From NCBI GenBank assembly GCA_002179805.1, contig NAVB01000992.1, positions 1 through 55,373 of the forward strand: 55,373 bases of DNA, read 5' to 3'. This DNA is from Acanthamoeba lenticulata. Taxonomy: Eukaryota; Discosea; Longamoebia; Acanthamoebidae. Numbering within the stretch: position 1 is the stretch's first letter; each line of letters begins with the position of its first letter. The translations under genes were made by a program, and so were the position numbers. Below the pieces are notes generated by a model. That model saw nothing but the letters and a program-made list of their open reading frames with translations. It was not told the origin of the DNA and did not search any database. Below are positions 47,801-55,373 of this stretch, one piece after another.

Positions 47801-50800
47801 CAAGGTTCTTGGCCAAGTTGGCGTCGCCTTGAACGAAGACGTCGTTCCGGAGAGTCGAAACACCAGTGACATCGATGTTACCCCGGACGAAGGCGTCGTC
47901 ATCAACGCGGAGGTCACCACCGACGAGGACGTTCGAATGAGCGTGAACATCACCCTTGAGTGTGGAGCTCTTGCCCACGCTGAGCGACTGCGAGACGTAG
48001 GCGGTGGCGTGGACGAACAGATCGTCATCAAGCGTAGTCTCGCCGTGGACAAAGAGAAGCTCACCAATGCTGGTGGCGCCCTGGACGAGGACGTTGCTGT
48101 AGGCCTTGATGTTCTCGCCCACCACAAGGGCGCCATGGAGGGTTGAGTCACCACCGACGTTGAGGTTGGTGCCGACGTTGGCCGTGCCGTAGACAAAGAC
48201 GTCATCGCTCAGTGAAGCAACACCAGTCACAGCCAAGTGACCATCGACGAAAGTGTTGCCGCCAACCTGAAGCTCGCCACCGACAGCGGCGTCACGGCCA
48301 ATGTAGGTGTCACGCTTGACCGAGAGGTCGCTTAGGGCAGCAACGTCACCGGTCAGGATGGAGGAACCAGTGACGGCAAGGTTGCCCTGAACGTCGACGT
48401 TGGACTGGGCGAAGACGGCACCGGCGACGGTGGCCTGGCCCCTGACGAGCAGGTTCTGGCCGAGGCTGGTGAACTTCTCCACGTAGAGGTCGCCGTCGGT
48501 TTGGACGTTTCCGCGAACGGTGACGAAGCCGGCAACAGCGAGCTGCTCACCGGCAACGAAGGTGCTGCCGGCAATGTTGAGGTTGGACTGAGCGATAACA
48601 TGCTCGGTGAGGGTGGTCGAGCCCGCAACCGAAAGGGAGTTGAACAACTTGGTGGCCGAGTCGACGTGAAGCTCGCCGTCAACTAGGACGTTCGAAGAGG
48701 CATGGACGACACCGTTGACCGTAGCGGCCTTCTCCACGGTGAGAGACTGGGAAACAACGGCGTTCGCACCGACGAGGAGAGCACCCTTGAGTGTAGTATC
48801 GCGATCAACGACGAGGTCACTACCAAGGCTGGTGGACTTCTCGACGAAGAGGTTGCCATCGGTGTGCACGTCACCGCGCACGGACACTTGCCCGCTAATG
48901 CTGGTGTCCTTCTCCACAGACAGCTTGCCAACGACGCGCACGTCAGCGCCAGCAACGACGCTGCCGGCGAACGAAGACTGGCCGGCTACGGAGATATCAG
49001 CATTAAGCTTGGTAGACTTGTCGACCTGGAGCTCACCAGCGACGAGCACGTCGGACCGAGCGCGCACGATGCCCTCAATAGTGGCGGTCTTGCCAACGGT
49101 GAAGGTCTCAGAAACGAAGGCGTTGCCCGCAACGAGCAGACTGTCGCCGAGCGTGGTCTCGCCGTGGACAAAGAGTGACTCGCCGAGGCTGGTGGCCTTC
49201 TCCACGAACAACTTGCCATCGGTGGCGATCATTCCGCGGACGGTGACATCGCCGCCGATGGCCGCGTTGGTGGTAACTTCGAGAGAGTTGGCGGAGGCAG
49301 CGCCTTGGAAGACAGCTGTGCCAGCGACGGACACGTCACGGCGGAACTGGGCAGTACCAGCAACACCGAGGTCACCGCCAACGGTAACGTCGCGAGCGAC
49401 GACAGCGTCGGCGTTGACGGAGAGAGCGGTAGTGGTGGTGGTGCCACCAACGGCCGCGCTGGCGGCGTAGAGAGCCGAGCTGAAGGTGGCCTCGCCATGG
49501 ACGAAGAGTGACTCGCCGAGGCTGGTGGCCTTCTCCACGAACAACTTGCCATCGGTGGCGATCATTCCGCGGACGGTGACATCGCCGCCGATGGCCGCGT
49601 TGGTGGTAACTTCGAGAGAGTTGGCGGAGGCAGCGCCTTGGAAGACAGCTGTGCCAGCGACGGACACGTCACGGCGGAACTGGGCAGTACCAGCAACACC
49701 GAGGTCACCGCCAACGACAATGTCGCGAGCGACGACAGCGTCGGCGTTGACGGAGAGAGCGGTAGTGGTGGTGGTGCCACCAACGGCCGCGCTGGCAGCG
49801 TAGAGAGCCGAGCTGAAGGTGGCCTCGCCATGGACGAAGAGTGACTCGCCGAGGCTGGTGGCCTTCTCCACGTGAAGGTCGCCATCGGTCATGATGTTTC
49901 CGCGAACGCTGACGTCTCCGGTGATGGAGGCACCAGTGCCAACTTCAAGCGAGTTGGCGTAGGTGGCGCCTGCGAAGACAGCGCTGCCGGCGACGGACAC
50001 GTCACGGCGGAACTGGGCAGTACCAGCAACACCGAGGTCACCGCCAATGGCAATGTCGCGAGCGACGACAGCGTCAGCGTTGACGGAGAGAGTCGTAGTG
50101 GTGGTGGTGCCACCAACGGCAGCGCTGGCAGCGTAGAGAGCCGAGCTGAAGGTGGCCTCGCCATGGACGAAGAGTGACTCGCCGAGGCTGGTGGCCTTCT
50201 CCACGTGAAGGTCGCCATCGGTCATGATGTCACCACGAACGCTGACGTCTCCGGTGACGGAGGCACCAGTGCCAACTTCAAGCGAGTTGGTGTAGGTGGT
50301 ACCCTGGAAGACAGCGCTGCCGGCGACGGACACGTCACGGCGGAACTGGGCACGACCAGCAACACCGAGGTCACCGCCAACGGCAATGTCGCGAGCGACG
50401 ACAGCGTCGGCGTTGATGGAGAGAGTCGTAGCAGTGATGATGCCATCAACGGCCGCGCTGGCGGCGTAGAGAGCCGAGCTGAAGGTGGCCTCGCCATGGA
50501 CGAAGAGTGACTCGCCGAGGCTGGTGGCCTTCTCCACGTGAAGGTCGCCATCGGTCATGATGTCACCACGAACCGAGGTATCACCACGGATATCAGCGGA
50601 CTTCTGAACGGTCAGGCCGGTGTTGATGTAAGCCGAGCCGTAGACGTAGACGTCGTCGCTGAGGGATGACACGCCGGTAACAGCAAGAGAACCCTGGACG
50701 AGCTGGTTGCCGCTCACGTCGAGGTCACCATCGACCGCAGCGCTCTTGGTGCGCAGGGCGCCAGAAACCGACGTCTCACCCAGGAAGGCGGCACCGGCGA

Positions 50801-53521
50801 CGGAGAGCGAACTTGCGAGGGTGGCGTCACCGAAAACGAGTACGCCAGCACCGAGGCTGGTAGCCTTCTCGACAAGGAGTTCATTACCGAGGCGGACCTG
50901 AGACCGGACGGTCAAGTCGCCAGTTACATCAGCGCCCTCAAGCACGCGAAGGTTCTTGCGAATGCGAGCCTCGCCATCGATCTGGACGTTGTCGCCGAAG
51001 GTAGACACGCCATCGACGGACAGCTTGCCGTTGACCTCAACGGACTCGCCGATGTGGAGGTGCTCGCCAATCCAGGCGCTGCGGTCGGCGTAGACGTAGC
51101 CGGCCAGCGAGACGTCGCCACCAACGGAGAGACCGTCAGCAACATGCGCGCTGTGGACGTAGGCGCCAGATCCAACGCTAAGGTCGCCAATCACGTGAGC
51201 CGAGCCGCCGACGAGAATCTCTCCGCGAACCTCAGCGTCCTCGTCAACAGTCAGGTGCCTGCCGATGGAGACGTCCTCCTGAACGTTGACACCCTTGCGG
51301 AAATCGGCCTGCAGTTCAACGTCAAGCTCGCCGCCGACGTTGAGGTTGATATCGATGTCGACGTTGTCGCCGAAGGAAACAGCTGACTGAACGCCGAGAG
51401 TGCCAGTGATTTCGGTGTCGCCATTGATGAGCACAATGCCGGAAATCTGGACGTTGCCGTCAAGGGTAGACGCGCCGCCAACGGAAAGACCGCTGCCAGC
51501 AACGGTGAGGCCATTGGCATCCACAGTGCCGTCGACGACAACCGAACCACTGACGGTGACGATCTCGTCGAATTGAGCGCCCTGCTTGACGTGAAGCGAG
51601 CCCTTCACCTCAGTCGTGACGTCAGTGCGGCCAAGGTGGGCAACACCGGTCTTGCTAGCGATGCGGACAGCGCCATCAGCGCCACCTTCACCACCGTCGA
51701 TGATGACATCACCGCCTCGAGCGCTGGCGCCACCGAAACCGGCAGCGAGGATGAGGTCGCCACCACCGTTGGTACCGGACTGACCGAGAATAGACGTATC
51801 GCGCGACGAAGTCGACGTAGCGTCGGGGCGCGACAGGGTGAAGCTTTGGTGACTCGAGCCGACGACCAAGTCGGAGCCGAGGTAGACGAGGTTATCGGTA
51901 ACGACAGCGCTGTCGAAGGTGACAGAACCGTCAACGTTGAGCTGGCCACGGATCGTCACGTCCCTATCGGCGCTACCGATCTCGACATCGCCGGCGCGGG
52001 TGGCAATCTTGACCATACCGTTCTCGCCATTGTCACTGGAACCGGCGTCGAGGTAGAGGTCACCACCCCTGTTTCCGGGCTGAGCGTCTTGACCGTTGAA
52101 GTAGGTCGAGAAGGCGGGACCCTCGTTATCGCGAACAGGGCGAGTAGCCCTGAAAGCGGCACCGGCGGAACCGAGTTCGAGCTCGGCGGTTGCGCGCAGA
52201 TTACCAGTGACGGTCATGCTGCCGTGAACAGTCGTAGAGCCGTCCTCGCGGCCAATGGCAACGTTGGCGCTCGAAGTACCAATGAGAACATCACCGTAGC
52301 CTTGGTCACCGCGACCGGCATCGATCGACACTGACCCGCCGACCTCGTCCGTACAACCGTCGCTGCCGGCGATCTCGGTCACGACGATGGACTGCGCGTG
52401 GAGGTGCGAAACCTTGATCTCGGCAGCAGCGATATCGATGGTCGCCTGCTCGTTACCGATCTGTACGATGGCGGCGTTCTGACCGATGAAAATATCGCCA
52501 TTGACAACTCCTTTACCGGCATCGAGGTAGAGATCGCCACCAGCAGTGAGACCGCTGCCGGCCGTGATCATGACGTCGCCACCAGCACCGACGGCGTTCG
52601 CCTGACCCTCAAGGGATGTTGAGAGCCCGGAACCGGCCGGCCGGGAGAAGGTGAACGCTCCGGAGGCAGTGCCGAAGGTAACCTCCGACGTGGCGAAGGT
52701 AGCGCCACCAGTGACGTCCAGATTGGTGATCTGTGCATCTCCGGCGACAAGTCCGCCGAGAACCGCGTTCTCCGCCTCAATGTCCTCCGCGAGAACGAGG
52801 CTGGTGGTGAGGTTGGCCGTGGTTGCGTCCGAGGCCACGAAGGAGCCCGCCTGTATGGTAGTAGCGGTGACACTCGAGGCTTCGAAGTCGTCGACAGTAG
52901 CCCTGTCGGCCACAACGTGCGAGATGGTTGCCGTTCCTTCAATGGTGACCATCGACTCGTTGGTGCCGATGGTGACCTGGCTGGCATCGATAACGATGGC
53001 CTCGCCAGACACGGTTTCCACAGAGAGAGCGCCGACTTGGGCTGTTTCAGCCCGAAGATCGGTGGTCGAGACCTGCTCTGTCATAATGGAGGACGCCTGC
53101 GCCTTGCCTTTGATTGTGAGATCATCTTCAAAAGTTGTAATGCCCTTCACGTTGAGCATGCCATCGACGGTGAAGTCGCCATGAAGTTCTCCTGATCCAT
53201 CCGCTTCAAACACCACTTCCGCTCTGTGATTTTGGGGTTAAAGATGCGAATTAAAAGGCGTCCTCGGCAAGTTCTAAAAGAAAAAGGGTAGAAAAGGAGA
53301 GATTTCTTCGAGAGGCCTCTCAGGCTGGAGGCTCCAGAGTGGCTCTTTGAAGGAGAGAGACTTGATTCCTCCGTTTAGGGAGAAGAGAGAAGAAGAGAAG
53401 AGAAGAGACCATTGAAGAATGATCGCGTGGTGCAGATGAGTGAGCGAGTAACTTACCCTAGGCCTTTGCTGACACTAACAGAAAGGAGGGCAAGGAAGAG
53501 TAGCAAGTAAGCCCGTTGCAT
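26292..53521 (-). CDS. Giant secreted repeat protein, 8,998 aa, probable beta-solenoid fibre
   Basis: Exon 1 (53457-53521, 65 nt) encodes a classical signal peptide: MQRA, then a run of Leu/Phe/Ala ending near SVSVSKG. The donor GTAAGT (53451-53456) and the acceptor CAG (53224-53226) remove 233 nt. Exon 2 (53223-26292, 26,932 nt) is open to TAA; the total is 26,997 nt. Residues 23-560 hold beta-rich sequence with three related RP...GQ...GGDL modules. Residues of about 584-8,823 are a continuous 12-residue repeat (consensus V-x-G-x-x-x-L-x-x-x-L-x, made of two hexads). Residues 8,824-8,998 are a unique aromatic-rich domain ending in EWVKIN. No transmembrane anchor is evident after the signal peptide. 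I find only one Cys (residue 312). No enzyme motif is seen. A surface fibre, wall or adhesive role is inference; I do not recognise a named family. Confidence 0.88.
30001..40090 (-). repeat. 360-bp (120-aa) super-repeats, 28 consecutive in exact register
   Basis: The codons for VEKATSLG (GTGGCCTT on the plus strand) recur at 30001, 30361, 30721 and so on to 40081: 29 sites at exact 360-bp steps. Each step is ten 12-residue rows. Units fall into four types by their inner rows: A (LLRSTLSV..QSTF), B (ATNLWNQLYVDAD), C (KFTELRDGLYVDG) and D (ADRLNVVGQST). No insertion or deletion breaks the register over 10.1 kb. Confidence 0.93.
41581..48080 (-). repeat. Second in-register block of 360-bp super-repeats
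   Basis: The VEKATSLG-type codons again recur at exact 360-bp steps from 41581-41601 to 48061-48081 (19 sites). This register differs from that of the 30.0-40.1 kb block. The intervening stretch contains units of 396, 378 and 360 bp, i.e. 11, 10.5 and 10 rows. Most units here are A-like variants (HVDEATLLRSTLSVDGQSTFEAD) with some C- and B-like ones. Confidence 0.88.
49191..50533 (-). repeat. Near-identical 333-bp (111-aa) tandem repeats
   Basis: The sequence GGTGGCCTTC recurs at 49191, 49524, 49857, 50190 and 50523, four exact steps of 333 bp. Adjacent units differ at only a few bases by eye. Unit content is SLGESLFVHGEATFSSALYA, a Thr run (TTTTT), NADAVVARDI and AQFRRDVSVAG. 111 residues is not a multiple of 12, so each unit contains an irregular row. 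The high identity points to recent tandem duplication. Confidence 0.92.
51600..52655 (-). repeat. Three diverged N-terminal modules of the giant protein
   Basis: Modules begin at residues 212 (FTFSRP), 379 (FRATRP) and 483 (FTLSRP). Each continues with a variable Ser/Thr/Gly loop, a GQ dipeptide, GGDL(or V)-x-L/I-x-AG, a Gly-rich turn and a strand ending in IG or LG. Spacing is 167 and 104 residues, so the first module contains an extra insert, which holds the protein's single Cys (codon 52353-52355). Confidence 0.75.
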
Positions 53522-54633
53522 GACTACTCTTCGTGCTTGACCGCCTTTTTTGTCCAGTGTTAGATGCGAGCTGTAGGTGCTGCGGCCGTGTGTGTAAGTA
53601 AAACAAAGAACAGAAGCTCTCGAAGAGACTCTCTTTGTCTTGGCGGTCCACTGCCCAAATCGGTTAGCCCAATCATAAAAAAGGCAATCGTTTTTTGTAA
53701 CTTTATCCAAACCAACGACTCCTATTTGGCAGAGGATGTCGACATTCTTTCAATAACTCGAAATTCCCGCTTGTCGAAAAAATACAAGAAACCCAGAAGG
53801 GTTAGCTAATGCATGGACAGAGATGACGACGTAAGTGGTGATCCCCGACTGGCGAACGCCGACGACGTAATGATTTATGGTACATTGTTAGCCGGTGAGA
53901 TCTGCATGCAAATCTACAGTTTTTTAGCTATCTCCTCCAAGCGCGGGAAAGCTCGCACGTCGGCACCGGTTCTAACGCGTATGTTACGTACCCAGGGCTG
54001 TGCGATTGTGGGGGGAGGGCGACGCAGCTTCATCGACTATGCTCACGCTGCGCACGACCTTGTGGGCCAGCGAATTGCTGCGCGTGGAGGGCGTGAGAGT
54101 TCTCTTCGCCAGACATTGCCAGACATTTGACACCAGTGACGGCTGTGTGCTGAAGGTAACCTCCCTAGCCCCCCCCCCCCGCTTCGCCTTGGCTAGCACT
54201 CATCGCGCACAGTCGCTCAAAGCAAATAATCAAACTGTATCACCAGAAGAATAAAACAGCAATTAATATCATAAAAATAACGGTTCTTTAGCCATGTCAC
54301 TTGTCGAACCGGTCTATCTCGCCTTTACCAAAAGACAGCAAAAAAGAATTTTTCGCTCCTTCTCTATCTGGTGGCGCGTGGTGTGTTGCTTTTTTGGCAG
54401 CGTGACTCGTACCCATGCAGGCAGAGTAGCAGTTCTCAAGTTGTACAGCGACTCCATCCCGATGATGCGGGGGAGCGGCGCTAAGGACGCCATCGAGGCT
54501 CTACGGGCGCGCATGATTCAAGAATTGGAGGCGGCACACACCGATGATAACTCTTCGCCCTCCATCGTACGCACGCATGAACCCGCCGCCCTCGAAGACC
54601 AGCACATCGCTGAAAGGGTACTGAATCGCAGAG
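53522..54633. other. Upstream region of the giant gene; possible exons of an unidentified plus-strand gene
   Basis: 53522-53800 should include the promoter and 5' UTR of the giant gene; no clear TATA box is seen. Farther right, an open stretch at 53996-54153 (AG acceptor before it, GTAACC donor after it) would encode LRTTLWASELLRVEGVRVLF. A second stretch, about 54410-54620, would encode KLYSDSIPMMRGSGAKDAIE. Both look like plus-strand coding sequence, but I could not join them in frame with confidence or name a family. A/T-rich sequence at 54225-54290 suggests an intron or spacer. Confidence 0.35.
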
Positions 54634-55373
54634 ATGTCCTCCTCTACGTCTTCTTTTTCTAACACTTTGACACCGACCACACGCCGCGTTGATGGTATGA
54701 ATCCGTCAAAACCAAAGAAGCCAGAGCAGTCGCCAGGCCAAAGCGAACCTGTTGGGGCCAGCGTGGGGCCCGAAGGAACCAAGAAGGAGGAGGCGCCCCC
54801 GGCGAGGCCGACAAGGAAGAAATCTGAAGGCGGCAGTTCGATCCGTGTCTTCGGTTCCATGCGTCGCAAGAAGGAGAGGGGGCTGACCAACTCTGCTCCG
54901 CCCGTGTCGATGATGTTTGCAACTACTCCAGCGGCCGGAGCTTCCGCCGCCCCACCTGCCGTCGCACCGTTGCCTGCGTCAACAGCGTCGGCGCCAGCGC
55001 CTTCTTCGCCGGCCTGCTCCCCAACCACAGGCGCCAAGGAGGACGACGGGGAGAAGCGGAAGAGCAAAATTTGGGGCCGCGAACGCGACCTCTTGACTTC
55101 GTTCTTCAAGAACAGGTCCACCCCTCGCGCCTCTTCTTACCCCTCTTCGTCATCTCTCTTGGAAGAGAGGAGATGGTGAAGAGGACCGCGAGCCTGATTT
55201 GGGGAATGGGGGATGGTTTGTGCAGGCCTGAAAAGGACGAGCTCGTGGCCAAAAAGATCCTCGTGCAGCCAGACGGCCCGAGCGAGGAGCCGGCCATCCA
55301 GTTGAATGCTGATGTCGTCACCCGCACGATTCAGTGGCTGCGCCAGCAGCGAGGTCAACCTCCCTCCCTCCCT
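54634..55373 (+). CDS. Unidentified plus-strand gene, partial (runs off the right edge)
   Basis: A frame with G/C-rich third positions covers 54634-55115, then a GT-AG intron (55116-55225) and an exon from 55226 to at least 55353. The first part is a Pro/Ala/Ser/Lys-rich linker with SIRVFGSMRRKKERG. The splice joins ...WGRERDLLTSFFKNR to PEKDELVAKKILVQPDGP, followed by NADVVTRTIQWLRQQR. The next GT (55354) may start another intron. The ATG at 54634 is only the first in this frame; the gene may begin farther left, in the possible exons at 53996-54620. No domain recognised. Confidence 0.45.

Larger units (their letters stand above)
26820..51540 (-). repeat. Coding array of 12-residue (36-bp) repeats, about 24.7 kb
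   Basis: Translated rows align every 12 residues, for example VEGETTLADDLL, VNANAVVSQSLT, VDKFTELRDGLY, VDGQSSFAEDMA and VRGDVSTDGSLF. Each row has a hydrophobic residue at position 1, another at 7 and usually Leu/Val at 11. Gly, Asp and Asn often fill positions 3-4 and Ser/Thr/Ala position 5. Each row is two hexads, with a small residue at position 5 of the first and Leu/Val at position 5 of the second. The span has room for about 685 rows. The alternation of inward hydrophobic residues every six positions is the pattern of beta-solenoids. Confidence 0.9.

Noticed and set aside
45747..48146. Long plus-strand open frame (799 codons) opposite the giant gene, with further ones such as 42147-44003 (618 codons)
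   Set aside because: These frames mirror the repeat array. The sense codons almost never place TTA, CTA or TCA in the frame that would give antisense stops. Their translations are biased and repeat with the same 360-bp period, and they have no start context, splice pattern or family resemblance.
26292..53521. Integrated giant-virus or phage tail-fibre gene
   Set aside because: Fibre-like repeats raised the idea, but there is a eukaryotic signal-peptide exon, a spliceosomal intron and a polyadenylation signal, and no viral gene lies nearby. Ancient transfer cannot be excluded, but nothing in the window shows it.
26292..53521. Bacterial contamination or autotransporter adhesin
   Set aside because: The flanking ABC transporter gene, with 12 introns, ends only 198 bp away, and the giant gene has its own intron. 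No C-terminal membrane barrel or LPXTG anchor is present.
1..55373. tRNA, rRNA, transposase or retroelement genes
   Set aside because: I looked for cloverleaf-like sequence, rRNA motifs, reverse transcriptase or transposase motifs and terminal repeats, and saw none that I could support.

Overview
The window is eukaryotic nuclear DNA: about 60% G+C by eye, protein genes broken by many short (about 60-130 nt) GT-AG introns, very short intergenic gaps, genes on both strands and no operons. The gene set (RasGEF, CH/PH/LRR actin-type protein, class VII-like MyTH4-FERM myosin, ribosomal protein uL3, BSD protein, RED splicing factor, nuclear-encoded YbaB/EbfC protein, peroxisome-type ABC half transporter) and the intron style suggest a free-living amoebozoan, most likely an Acanthamoeba-like organism. 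That assignment is inference; no rRNA or other phylogenetic marker is present apart from uL3.

Layout, left to right. 50-829 (+) is the 3' end of a RasGEF gene. 1185-5398 (+) is a 17-exon gene for a two-CH-domain, coiled-coil, PH and leucine-rich-repeat protein (921 aa in my model). 5748-7189 (+) is ribosomal protein uL3/RPL3. 7513-17275 (-) is a long unconventional myosin with motor, IQ, charged helix, MyTH4-FERM, SH3 and MyTH4-FERM. It faces a BSD-domain gene (17443-18391, +) across only 167 bp. RED/IK follows (18514-21597, +). A YbaB/EbfC-family gene (21678-22252, -) lies head-to-head with an ABCD-type transporter gene (22495-26094, +).

The right half is dominated by one gene on the minus strand, 26292-53521. 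A 65-nt signal-peptide exon and a 233-nt intron are followed by a single uninterrupted exon of 26,932 nt. Together they encode a predicted secreted protein of 8,998 residues. After an N-terminal region with three related modules, about 8,240 residues consist of a 12-residue (two-hexad) beta-type repeat. These are grouped into 120-residue (360-bp) super-repeats that keep exact register for over 10 kb, plus a separate array of near-identical 333-bp units. A 175-residue non-repetitive domain closes the protein. I do not recognise a characterised family for the whole protein. It looks like a giant extracellular beta-solenoid fibre and is the most striking object in the window.

The last 1.8 kb holds the start or middle of another plus-strand gene that runs off the window and that I cannot identify. 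Apart from the shared actin theme of the CH/PH/LRR protein and the myosin, neighbouring genes have no evident common pathway.
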